From the NCBI GenBank assembly GCA_017941705.1, contig JAGAVX010000032.1, forward strand, positions 1 to 51,753: DNA of 51,753 bases, read 5' to 3'. The notes below the pieces were generated by a model. The model was not told where the DNA came from. It made no database searches and saw nothing but the letters and a program-made list of their open reading frames with translations. The position numbers and the translations under genes were made by a program. Origin of the DNA: Atopobiaceae bacterium (GTDB lineage Bacteria > Actinomycetota > Coriobacteriia > Coriobacteriales > Atopobiaceae). Shown one piece after another: positions 25,022-33,112 of the stretch (its first letter is position 1; the number at the start of each line of letters is the position of its first letter).

Positions 25022-26236
25022 CTATTCAGAAAGCTCTATCTGTCCGTTAACGATTGTAGGGCTATTGAGCGACCAGGATTCCAGTCGCTTTCGCACCAAC
25101 CTGAGATTTCCCTCCGTATCGCACATAACGACTGCCGGAAGATCGCGACTCAGGAAGAGCGAGATGCCCTCGGTCATGCAATATGCCCCCGCGCGGCCAA
25201 AGCACAGCACGTCACCGACACGCGGCTCGCAGACTTCGAGCTGCTTGACCATGATATCGGTGACCGTACAGAGCGACCCGCAGATGTTCCATGGCGCGGG
25301 CGTGCCATCGATACGCTCCGGAATCAGCGCGCAGGGAGGCTGGCGCATCGACATGGCGTTGCCATAGTAGACGAACTGGTGCTTGCCGCCGTCCACGATG
25401 GCATAGTTGCCCGTCTCGTTGCTCTTGGTGTCGACGATGCCGGTCGCATAGGTGCCACAGCTTGCCACCATACCCCTGCCCAGCTCGAGCGCCACCTTAC
25501 CGTCGAAGTCCATATCAGCCAGCAGCCCATCAAGCGCGGCGATGAGCTCGTCCTGCTCGGCGCGGGCGACCTCGGCAGGCTCGTAGTACGAGACAGGAAG
25601 CCCCGGGCCATACTCAAGCTCGGCCACCCTCACGCCGCACTCCTCCCAAAGGCGTGCGATGAGGCGATCGATGCCTCGCAGCTCTCGGCCGATACGCTTT
25701 GACGAGGTCTTCTGGGTGCCCGAGTAATGCTGGATGCCACAGAACTCGACCAGTGGCTCTTCCTTGCAGCGCCGCGCGAGCTCCACCACCTCGTCGGCAG
25801 CGATGCCAAACTGGTTGCCGCTCGTCAGGCGCATGAGGATGCTGATTGGCCGTCCCGCCTCGTGCGCCGCCTGGCAGAGCAGGTCAAACTGGGCACGCGA
25901 CTCGACGGTGTAGCGGGCGATGCCGGGGTGCGCGCAGACCGTCTCGCCAATGAATGCCACATCTTTGTGCACGCCCGAGATGACGATCTTCTCGTCGGGT
26001 ATACCCAGCTCAAAGCAGGTATAGGCCTCACCAGGCGAGCAGACCTCAATGCGCTCCACATCACGGGCAGCCTGCTGCAGCACAAACGAGTTGGCCTTCA
26101 TGGCATAGCAGAGCTCGATCTGGGGCGAGAGCAGCGAGCGCAGGTGCGCCACCTGACGATGGAGCTCTCCCTCGTCAAAGAGGTAGAAAGGGGTGGGATA
26201 CTGGTCGATCGCCCTTAGCAGCACGTCCCCGCTCAT
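25022..26236 (-). CDS. PLP-dependent decarboxylase, DAP/ornithine decarboxylase fold (type III)
   Basis: A 404-residue fold-type III PLP enzyme of the DapDC/LysA family. The PLP lysine lies in CYAMKANS (about residue 47); other landmarks are GIQHYSGTQ (usual HIGSQ), the glycine block EYGPGLPVSYY, the EPGR-like ELGRGMVASCGTY, the active-site Cys block ICGSLCTVTD (usual GPVCESGD), and the PLP-binding Tyr in RAGAYC. These Cys and Tyr features mark decarboxylases rather than alanine racemases. It is divergent from true LysA. Its ATG overlaps the TGA of the adenylation gene (ATGA) and its stop abuts the carrier gene, so it belongs to that pathway. BtrK of butirosin synthesis, which decarboxylates a carrier-bound glutamyl group, is a known parallel. 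Confidence 0.88.
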   Translation of the reverse strand: MSGDVLLRAIDQYPTPFYLFDEGELHRQVAHLRSLLSPQIELCYAMKANSFVLQQAARDVERIEVCSPGEAYTCFELGIPDEKIVISGVHKDVAFIGETVCAHPGIARYTVESRAQFDLLCQAAHEAGRPISILMRLTSGNQFGIAADEVVELARRCKEEPLVEFCGIQHYSGTQKTSSKRIGRELRGIDRLIARLWEECGVRVAELEYGPGLPVSYYEPAEVARAEQDELIAALDGLLADMDFDGKVALELGRGMVASCGTYATGIVDTKSNETGNYAIVDGGKHQFVYYGNAMSMRQPPCALIPERIDGTPAPWNICGSLCTVTDIMVKQLEVCEPRVGDVLCFGRAGAYCMTEGISLFLSRDLPAVVMCDTEGNLRLVRKRLESWSLNSPTIVNGQIELSE

Positions 26237-27783
26237 CGCGTACCACCAGCCCTTCTCTCGCGGCGCAGCCTCTTCCAGGTCTCGACCAGCTGCTTGCGGT
26301 CGACCTTTCCGTGCTTGTTGAGCGGCATGTCGTCGAGCCTCTCGATGCTCGACGGCCGCATGTGACTGGGAAGCTGGTCCTTGGCGAGGTCAAGCAGCTC
26401 CTGTCGCTCGGCCGTACCCTCATAGAACGCACGGAGACGCTTGCTCTTCTCGTCAAAGACGCAACGACAGCGCGTGACACCCTCAAAACGCTCGAACGCG
26501 AGGTCAATCTCCTCGAGCTCGATGCGGTGCCCCTGGTACTTGATCTGGTTGTCGGCACGTCCCGCAAAGAAGAGCTCTCCCTGGTCGGAGTAGACGCCAA
26601 GGTCGCCAGAGCGGTACACGAGCTCGGGAAACACGTGATTGAGGGGATTCTGCACGAACGCGGCCTGCGTCACTTCTGGCATGCCCAGATACCCAAGCGA
26701 GAGCGAGGGGCCGCTCACCGCAATCTCACCCTTCTCCCCCGCCTCCTGTACCTGCGAGCCGTCCGCTGACAGCAGGTACACGTTGCAGTGCGCGAACGAC
26801 TCGCCCAGCGGAATGCCCTCGTCATAGGAGCGGTCGGGATCGAGCACGTGGTACAGGCAGTTGCAGGTGATCTCGGTCGGGCCATACAGGTTGACGAACG
26901 TTGCCTGCGGGAGATGCGAGCGCCAGTCGGCAAGGTGCCTGCGGGGCATGACCTCGCCGCTAAAGAGCGCCATACGAATGGTGTCAAGCCGTGCGCCCTC
27001 GAGCGCATGGTAGGTGCTCACGATACCCATTGCCGCAACGGCCCAGATGAGCACCGTCACGCTATGCTGCCCAAGGTATTCGACAAGCGCAACGGGCTGC
27101 ATGAACAGCTCGCGAGGGATGATGACCAAGGTGGCACCCAGCGAGAGCGCGCTGTAGATGTCCTTGGTCGAGACGTCAAAGTCAAAGGGCGCCTGATTGC
27201 CAAAGCGATCCTGTGACGTAAAGCCAAAGGTCGTGGTGAACGACTCGATGAACGAGGCGATGGCGTGGTGCGAGATGGTCACGCCCTTGGGCTCGCCGGT
27301 CGAGCCAGAGGTGAACAAGACGTATGCGGGATCAGTCTCGAGCGTGTTCGCGCGGGCAGTGGTCAGAGCAGCTTCGTCGACGTCAGCCGCAAAGAGCTCG
27401 TCCGGGCTCATAACACGTAGCGTCACCGCGTCGCCCAAGTCGGAGACTATCGTCTGGTCGTCGGTCACGATCACCGACGCGCCAAGGCGCGCGACGATCT
27501 GCCCAAGGCGCGAGGATGGCATGTGCGGGTCGACAGGCACATAGAACGCCCCTGCAAAGAGCGTCCCCATCATCACGGCGAGCATCTTCGCGCTCTTCTC
27601 GAGAGCAATGACGACGCCTTGCCGGGCAACGTTCGCATGCGCGAGAGCCGTGCCCGCGCGCTTGCTACGCTCCAGCAGCTCAGCATACGTAAGAGACTCC
27701 GACGCATCCTCAACGGCGGTTGCCTGGGGTGTGCGCTCGGCACTCGCCTCAAGGTATCCGACCACGTTCTTCTGTAGATGCAT
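26233..27783 (-). CDS. Amino acid adenylation enzyme (DltA/NRPS A-domain-like)
   Basis: A 516-residue stand-alone adenylation enzyme that activates an amino acid with ATP and loads it on a carrier protein. Core motifs are clear: YVLFTSGSTGEPKGV (A3), NLYGPTEIT (A5), YRSGDLG (A7), GRADNQIKYQGHRIE (A8) and PLNKHGKVDR with the catalytic Lys (A10). The GEVMP segment recalls DltA GEVLP. In the A4 region APFDFDVSTKDIY, the Asp that holds the alpha-amino group is kept, but the position occupied by Met in DltA (239 in GrsA numbering) is Lys. The ATG at 27783 follows GGGGGACTTTG. First gene of the five-gene operon. Confidence 0.88.
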   Translation of the reverse strand: MHLQKNVVGYLEASAERTPQATAVEDASESLTYAELLERSKRAGTALAHANVARQGVVIALEKSAKMLAVMMGTLFAGAFYVPVDPHMPSSRLGQIVARLGASVIVTDDQTIVSDLGDAVTLRVMSPDELFAADVDEAALTTARANTLETDPAYVLFTSGSTGEPKGVTISHHAIASFIESFTTTFGFTSQDRFGNQAPFDFDVSTKDIYSALSLGATLVIIPRELFMQPVALVEYLGQHSVTVLIWAVAAMGIVSTYHALEGARLDTIRMALFSGEVMPRRHLADWRSHLPQATFVNLYGPTEITCNCLYHVLDPDRSYDEGIPLGESFAHCNVYLLSADGSQVQEAGEKGEIAVSGPSLSLGYLGMPEVTQAAFVQNPLNHVFPELVYRSGDLGVYSDQGELFFAGRADNQIKYQGHRIELEEIDLAFERFEGVTRCRCVFDEKSKRLRAFYEGTAERQELLDLAKDQLPSHMRPSSIERLDDMPLNKHGKVDRKQLVETWKRLRRERRAGGTR

Positions 27784-27922
27784 CAAAGTCCCCCACGACA
27801 TTAGTCTTTTAATCAATGCGCCAAAGCGCCACTAAAGACATACTTATACCACCAAGAGCTCACGTACGCTTGAAGATTTGGTAAGGGTCTGGCCATGGAT
27901 CGACCATGAACCTACCGCGGCG

Positions 27923-28819
27923 CTACGAGGCATCAGCGTCCATCTCGAGCAGCTCGCTCGCGAGCGTCGACCCAAGGATGAGCACGGCACCCACCGTGGC
28001 CAGCGGCGTCAGGCGCTCGCCAAACACAAGGGCTGACACCAAGAGGGCAACGGCCGGGTCGATGTAGTTGAAGATCGCAACCTTTTGCGCCGACAGCTCA
28101 TGGAGCGACGAGAACCATAGGATGAAGGCAACGCCGGTATGCACGAGACACACGATCATGAGAAGCAGCCACTCGCGGGGCCCCAGCGAAAGCCAGCCCA
28201 CCTCCCCTGCGACTGCGAGGCGCGGCACCAGCGCCAGACCCGCGACGCCTAGCTGCACGGCAGTCTTGGTCAGAGGCTCGACGCTTCCCAAAAACTGGTT
28301 GAGCACCATGACAGATGCGTAGAAGCATGCCGCCACCAGGCCCAGGGCAACACCCTCGATCGTGACACCGACCGTTGCTCCCGGCTCCAGAACTCCCGAG
28401 ACCGCAACGATGCCCGCCAGCGCCAGACAGAGGCAGACTTTGCGCGTGCCGGTCAGGTGCTCGTTCAGAACGAAAGGAGACACTGCCATCACGATGACCG
28501 GTGCCATCTCGTAGGCGAGCTCGGCCGTGGCAAGTGTCGTCAGGCGATATGCCTCAAATAGAAAGGCCCAGTTAAGCGTCAGGCACACGCCCGAGACGAG
28601 CAACAGGGCCATGGTCCGACGCCTTTGCGGAAGCTCGAGCCGAAGCCCTCGCAACCGCATGAACACCAGCAGGAACAGCGCGCCAAGAATGCCGCGTGAC
28701 GCAGCCAGGGCCTCGGACGAGAGCGGGATCAGACGCACGAACAGACCAAGCGTGCCAAAGATGACCTCACTTGCCACAAGCCTGAGTGTTGCACTCGATT
28801 CCGTCCAACGCTCTGTCAT
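27923..28819 (-). CDS. EamA/DMT superfamily transporter
   Basis: A 298-residue member of the drug/metabolite transporter superfamily with ten predicted membrane helices in two repeated EamA halves. Recognisable pieces are SEVIFGTLGLFVRLIPLSS at the start of the first half and YIDPAVALLVSALVFGERLTP at the end of the second (the PVxAxLxGxxxLGE-like signature). Such carriers export amino acids or metabolites. The ATG at 28819 follows AAGGGGGAG; the frame opens 24 codons earlier without support. It is on the same strand as the dlt-like operon, 139 bases upstream of it, and could be a metabolic partner, but a separate unit is equally possible. Confidence 0.85.
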   Translation of the reverse strand: MTERWTESSATLRLVASEVIFGTLGLFVRLIPLSSEALAASRGILGALFLLVFMRLRGLRLELPQRRRTMALLLVSGVCLTLNWAFLFEAYRLTTLATAELAYEMAPVIVMAVSPFVLNEHLTGTRKVCLCLALAGIVAVSGVLEPGATVGVTIEGVALGLVAACFYASVMVLNQFLGSVEPLTKTAVQLGVAGLALVPRLAVAGEVGWLSLGPREWLLLMIVCLVHTGVAFILWFSSLHELSAQKVAIFNYIDPAVALLVSALVFGERLTPLATVGAVLILGSTLASELLEMDADAS

Positions 28820-28939
28820 GTCTCCCCCTTCGCAAATGCGAGTTAACAGGGTACGACATTGGCAGGCCAAGGTGGGCGAGCGGGCCCTCATTGTCAGAAT
28901 GCCCGCAAATCACACCTCACGCAGATAGGGTACGCAGGT

Positions 28940-29500
28940 CTACACCGTTGACCCGGCAAGCCCCTCTATGACTTCGGCGGAGAGCCCTTCGTCAGCATCG
29001 ATGGCATACGAGAAGCCGTCGCGTGTCCAGGTTGCCACGTAGACCAGGTCGTCCTTGCCCTTCTCGGTGACTTCCGCATCCCTAACTGTCGTGGTCTTGA
29101 CCTGTGGATACTCGTTGTAGTCACCGCTGACGTCATCGCTGCCCTTTGCCTTGCGTATGAGGACGGAGACGTCTCCCTGGCGATAGAAGCACTGGATCAT
29201 CTCGCCCTCGACCGCCTGGTAGACGCGCTCGGAGTAGCCCGGCACGGCCTCGGGGAAGGTCACGCCAAAGCCTGCAATCTGCGCCGCCTCGGATGCCGAG
29301 GAGCAGTCCACAAAGGGATTGGCCATGCCTGTCTGACCCTCGGCCTCAGCGCTGGCCTCCTCGGCCTCGGGGGCCTTCTCCTCGACAGGCTGCTGCTGTG
29401 ACTGGTCGTTGCTCTCCGAGGTGCTCGACCCGCACGCAGCAAGTGGCGCCACCGCAAGTGCCATCGTAAGCATCAGAACGAGTCTGGTACGAGTGTTCAT
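28940..29500 (-). CDS. Secreted lipoprotein, DUF4367-like
   Basis: A 186-residue lipoprotein: signal peptide MNTRTRLVLMLTMALAV then lipobox LAAC with lipid-bearing Cys23. A Gln/Glu/Ala-rich linker (about 25-60) leads to a small C-terminal domain (about 65-186) of alternating strands, GFGVTFPEAVPGY and VSVLIRKAKGSDDVSG, reminiscent of DUF4367. Function unknown. I start at 29500 where GGAGG stands nine bases before the ATG; the open frame upstream runs through a REP-like repeat and is not coding. Confidence 0.78.
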   Translation of the reverse strand: MNTRTRLVLMLTMALAVAPLAACGSSTSESNDQSQQQPVEEKAPEAEEASAEAEGQTGMANPFVDCSSASEAAQIAGFGVTFPEAVPGYSERVYQAVEGEMIQCFYRQGDVSVLIRKAKGSDDVSGDYNEYPQVKTTTVRDAEVTEKGKDDLVYVATWTRDGFSYAIDADEGLSAEVIEGLAGSTV

Positions 29501-29594
29501 TTGAGGACCTCCATGAGTCACGCTGCGTCCGAGCACTGACGCATGCCATAAGCAGATAGGTCTAGTTTGCCCATTTTGCACGCGGATAACACGC

Positions 29595-29654
29595 GTGCAT
29601 CGGGGACAGGCACCAATGCACATCGGCGTGCATCGGGGACAGGCTTGAAGCACC
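29595..29654 (+). repeat. REP-like repeat doublet, locus 3
   Basis: Full 27-nt unit 29595-29621 (GTGCAT, 15-nt core, ATGCAC), 6-nt spacer ATCGGC, then a second unit at 29628 that follows the consensus up to GGGGACAGGCTT and then diverges. The period is 33 nt, and the structure matches loci 1 and 4. It lies between divergent genes. Confidence 0.85.
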
Positions 29655-29783
29655 GCCGGCAGTTTTAGGATACTCATCAATCCTTAATGTTTGCCCAAGG
29701 AGCGGTTAATCTTGGTTGGGCATCATACTAGGCAACGAACGGAGCAAGTAACCGTCCCAAAACCGCAAAAGGGAGTGTTGATC

Positions 29784-30344
29784 ATGGAGATGCTCGAAAA
29801 GGTCGAACTGGTTCGTGAGAAGACCGGCGTTAACTACCAGGACGCCAAGGAAGCCCTCGAGGCCTGCGAGTACGACGTACTCGACGCAATCATCTGGCTT
29901 GAGAACAACGGCAAGGCCGACACGAAGACGGCCAGCTACGAGACGACTGGAACCACGACCACGCAGGTCACCTCGGCCGAGATGAAGGAGGCGCAGGAGG
30001 AGTACCAGCGCACAAGCAAGAAGGCCAAGATCGGCGAGGCCTGGTCGGGATTCTGCAACCAGTGCAGGAAGATCCTTCGCGCAGGCCTTGACATGACCTT
30101 CATCGCCGAGCGCGAGGGCCAGCGCGTGGTCGCCGTCCCGCTGCTGTTCGTGGTCGCGGGGATCTTGTTCTGGGGTGCCTCGCTGTGGCTGCTCATCCTT
30201 GGGCTGTTCTTTGGGTTCCGCTACCGCGTCGACGGAGCCAGCGCCGTCACCATCGACGTGAACGACGCGATGAACAAGGCCGCTGACGCAGCCGAGAACA
30301 TCAAGAACGACTTCACCAAGGACGACTCGGACAGCGACGAGTAG
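29784..30344 (+). CDS. DUF4342 protein with UBA-like N-terminal domain
   Basis: A 186-residue protein. Residues 1-45 (KVELVREKTGVNYQDAKEALEACEYDVLDAIIWL) form a UBA/EF-Ts-like three-helix domain; residues about 95-150 hold a hydrophobic pair of segments preceded by TFIAEREGQRVVAVPL as in DUF4342; the end is an acidic tail (DDSDSDE). The combination is known in actinobacteria and clostridia with no proven role; a membrane-stress or regulatory role is a guess. The ATG at 29784 follows AAAGGGAG. It precedes the two-component pair by 129 bases. Confidence 0.82.
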   Translation: MEMLEKVELVREKTGVNYQDAKEALEACEYDVLDAIIWLENNGKADTKTASYETTGTTTTQVTSAEMKEAQEEYQRTSKKAKIGEAWSGFCNQCRKILRAGLDMTFIAEREGQRVVAVPLLFVVAGILFWGASLWLLILGLFFGFRYRVDGASAVTIDVNDAMNKAADAAENIKNDFTKDDSDSDE

Positions 30345-30473
30345 CGAACCGCACCATCCCCTTGCTGCTTCCCCGTACCGCATGAACGCAATCGCGTGTC
30401 ATACTGGGAGCAGCAAGGGGATTTTTGTCTGGCGACGAGCGTCCGCCAGCCACCACGTACGCGAGGAGCACAG

Positions 30474-31181
30474 ATGGCCAGGATTCTGATAGTCGAGGAC
30501 GAGGCGAAGATCGCCCGATTCATCGAGCTCGAGCTTATCCACGAGGGCTACGAGGTGGACAAGGCAGCCGATGGCCGAACTGGCGTCGAGATGGCCTTGG
30601 AAGGCGACTACGACCTGATCCTGCTGGACGTCCTGCTCCCCCAGCTCAACGGCATGGAGGTGCTTCGGCGCATACGGCGCGAGAGCGACGTTCCCGTCAT
30701 CATGCTCACCGCGCGCGACGCCGTCATGGACAAGGTGGCCGGCCTCGACGCGGGAGCCGACGACTACATCACCAAGCCCTTCGCCATCGAGGAGCTGCTC
30801 GCGCGCATCCGCGTAGCACTCAAACGCCACGAAGCCACCGCGGCCACGCCAGTGGCAGCCGCTAGCCCGGAGCCCGATCACCACGTGCTGACCATCAACG
30901 GCGTCTCGCTCGACGTGGAGCGGCACGAGGTGAAGGTCGGCGACGACCCCATCGAGCTCACCAATCGCGAGTTCGAGGTGCTCAAGGCCCTCATGGAGAA
31001 CCGCAATGTCGTCATGACGCGCGACCGCCTGGTGCAGCTGGCATGCGGCTATGACTTTGTGGGCGAGACCAACATCATCGATGTCTACGTTCGCCATCTG
31101 CGCTCAAAGATTGACGACCGCTATGGCATCAAGCTCATAACCACCGTTCGTGGAGTCGGATATGTCATCAGGGAGAACTAG
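30474..31181 (+). CDS. OmpR/PhoB family response regulator
   Basis: A 235-residue response regulator. The receiver domain has the acidic pair Glu8-Asp9 in IVEDEAK, phospho-acceptor Asp52 in LILLDVLLP, the Thr/Ser in MLTARD and Lys101 in YITKPF. The C-terminal winged helix (about 140-235) has LTNREFEVLKALMEN and VYVRHLRSKID. The ATG at 30474 follows GCGAGGAGCACAG. It overlaps the kinase gene by 20 bases, showing translational coupling. The signal and target genes are not evident from the sequence. Confidence 0.93.
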   Translation: MARILIVEDEAKIARFIELELIHEGYEVDKAADGRTGVEMALEGDYDLILLDVLLPQLNGMEVLRRIRRESDVPVIMLTARDAVMDKVAGLDAGADDYITKPFAIEELLARIRVALKRHEATAATPVAAASPEPDHHVLTINGVSLDVERHEVKVGDDPIELTNREFEVLKALMENRNVVMTRDRLVQLACGYDFVGETNIIDVYVRHLRSKIDDRYGIKLITTVRGVGYVIREN

Positions 31182-32511
31182 CGACAGCCGCGTACGACTG
31201 AGCGCATCGCGCCCGACCGCATCGATCGCACGCTCGATAAGCTGGGGCTTCACCTGGCGCAAGCTGACGCGCTGGCTGTTTCAGGATGTGCTGGTGGTTT
31301 CGCTTCTGATCTGCGCCTTCGTATGGCACTGCACGGCGGCGCTGCCCGCGGCGGCAGCCGACGGCATCACCGAAAACGTTCTGGGAACGCCCATCGTCGC
31401 GCCATCCCATTGCGCTTTCACCGGCAGTGGAACAGACATCACGACGTGGTCGTTCACCATCCACGGAGGCGACGGGATCGAGTACGTGACCATGGTGGAA
31501 CCCTACCTGCGACTTCTCATGCCACCAGTGGCCTTCATGCTCTTCTGCCAGGTGCTCGACCTGTTTGACTTCTTCAGTGACACGCGACGCGTGCGTCGCA
31601 AGCTCCAACCCCTCAACGACCTCGCCGTCGCCGCCGAGGCCATCGGTCAGGTGACCGCCGGCACCGATCCCATGGCAAACGACAGCAAGATGGCAACCCT
31701 CGAGCAGGCCATCGAGCGCGCGACCGTCGACTCGCCCACCGTCTCGACGGGCGACAAGGACCTGCGCAGCATCGAGGTCGCCCTCAACGGCCTGCTGCGC
31801 CAGATGCAGGAGGCAAAGCTCCAGCAGATGCGCTTTGTCAGCGATGCCAGCCACGAGCTGCGCACACCCATCGCCGTTATCCAGGGGTACGTGAACATGC
31901 TCGACCGCTGGGGCAAGACTGACGAGGAGGTGCTGGATGAGTCCATCGAGGCGCTCAAGGCCGAGTCGGACCACATGAAGGACCTCGTCGAGGCACTGCT
32001 GTTCTTGGCGCGCGGCGACTCGGGTCGCAACGCACTCGAGTTTGCGGACGTCAATATGGCCCAGGTGGTCCACGAGGTCTGGGAGGAGTCCTGCATGATC
32101 GACGAATCGCACGTATACTCGTGCTCGCTGCAGGAGGCCGACCTCGACGACCCGCGCTTTGCGACTACTGGCGACTTGGGAATGCTCAAGCAGTCGCTGC
32201 GCATCATCGTGCAGAATGCCGAGAAGTACTCCCCCGACGGCTCGACCATCACGCTGTCGGCACGCCGCGAGGGCAAGTACGTCTCGTACACGGTGCAGGA
32301 CGAGGGCATCGGCATGACGGACGCCGAGGTCAAGCACATCTTTGAGCGCTTCTATCGCGCCGATGGCGCACGTGACGGCAAGAGCGACGGATCGGGTCTT
32401 GGACTTTCCATAGCAAAATGGATTATCGACGCGCATGGCGGTACTATCGAGGTCCTGTCACGCGAGGGTGTGGGCACACGCTTTACCGTGCGCCTCAAGG
32501 CCAACGCCTAG
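31162..32511 (+). CDS. Sensor histidine kinase
   Basis: A 449-residue membrane histidine kinase. Two membrane helices (about 42-62 and 118-138) enclose a short 55-residue extracellular loop; a HAMP-like linker follows; the HisKA block is VSDASHELRTPIAVIQGY with phospho-His231; the ATPase has the N box NAEKYSPDG, G1 DEGIGM and G2 GSGLGLSIAKWIIDAHGG. The short loop suggests sensing within or near the membrane. I prefer the ATG at 31162 (GGAG upstream) over an in-frame GTG at 31150. It is encoded directly after its response regulator. Confidence 0.92.
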   Translation: MSSGRTSDSRVRLSASRPTASIARSISWGFTWRKLTRWLFQDVLVVSLLICAFVWHCTAALPAAAADGITENVLGTPIVAPSHCAFTGSGTDITTWSFTIHGGDGIEYVTMVEPYLRLLMPPVAFMLFCQVLDLFDFFSDTRRVRRKLQPLNDLAVAAEAIGQVTAGTDPMANDSKMATLEQAIERATVDSPTVSTGDKDLRSIEVALNGLLRQMQEAKLQQMRFVSDASHELRTPIAVIQGYVNMLDRWGKTDEEVLDESIEALKAESDHMKDLVEALLFLARGDSGRNALEFADVNMAQVVHEVWEESCMIDESHVYSCSLQEADLDDPRFATTGDLGMLKQSLRIIVQNAEKYSPDGSTITLSARREGKYVSYTVQDEGIGMTDAEVKHIFERFYRADGARDGKSDGSGLGLSIAKWIIDAHGGTIEVLSREGVGTRFTVRLKANA

Positions 32512-32587
32512 CAGCCCCATACCAGTTAGCCGACCCCGCGTCTCGTCATCGTCGGTGGCACCAAACAGCCGAGAGAGTCACCTGCAC

Positions 32588-33076
32588 ATGCAACAACGAA
32601 CCATCATTCCCGCTGGTGCGGATATCGTCGACATCATCTTCGAGCACGGCTCGGACATCCTCGCATCCCCTGGCATGCAACTGTCCGACACCTTCATGCA
32701 GCACGGGACCACGAGCGTCCTTGTCCACTCGCTACGCGTGACGTCGCTTGCACTTGCCCTGGCGCGCAACTTTGCCATTGCCGTAAACGTGCGCGCCCTC
32801 ACGCGCGGGGCTCTACTGCACGACTACTTTCTGTACGACTGGCACAAGCCCCATCGCGACAACGTGCTGCATGGCTTCACGCACCCGTTTACCGCCTGCC
32901 GCAACGCCGTGCGCGACCACGCAATCGGAAAGCTCGAGCAGCACATGATCAAGACCCACATGTTCCCACTGGTGCCGCTGGTGCCCACCGGCCGCGAGGC
33001 TGCGCTCCTTTGCCTCGCTGACAAGATCATCGCAACGCGCGAGACGGCAGAGGGCAAGCGCGGGCACCTCGGCTAG
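32588..33076 (+). CDS. HD domain protein (putative phosphohydrolase)
   Basis: A 162-residue HD-superfamily protein. Metal-binding residues are visible as HSLRVTSLALALA (first His), GALLHDYFLYDW (His-Asp pair) and later HPFTACRNA and LADKI. Such proteins hydrolyse phosphate esters, often nucleotides. The ATG at 32588 is chosen because the fold starts there; the frame remains open upstream to 32435 inside the kinase gene. It is downstream of the two-component genes by 76 bases and convergent with dppC. The substrate is unknown. Confidence 0.8.
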   Translation: MQQRTIIPAGADIVDIIFEHGSDILASPGMQLSDTFMQHGTTSVLVHSLRVTSLALALARNFAIAVNVRALTRGALLHDYFLYDWHKPHRDNVLHGFTHPFTACRNAVRDHAIGKLEQHMIKTHMFPLVPLVPTGREAALLCLADKIIATRETAEGKRGHLG

Positions 33077-33112
33077 GGCCCACTGACACCCCATGTAACA
33101 TGGTGGCGAGGA

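Noticed and set aside
25022-26236. Alanine racemase as the PLP enzyme of the dlt-like operon
   Set aside because: The Cys block ICGSLCTVTD and the RAGAY motif are decarboxylase features; an alanine racemase reading would have fitted classical D-alanylation but not these residues.
28940-29680. Longer 246-residue form of the lipoprotein
   Set aside because: The extra 60 codons cross the REP-like repeat and precede a clear ribosome site plus signal peptide at 29500.
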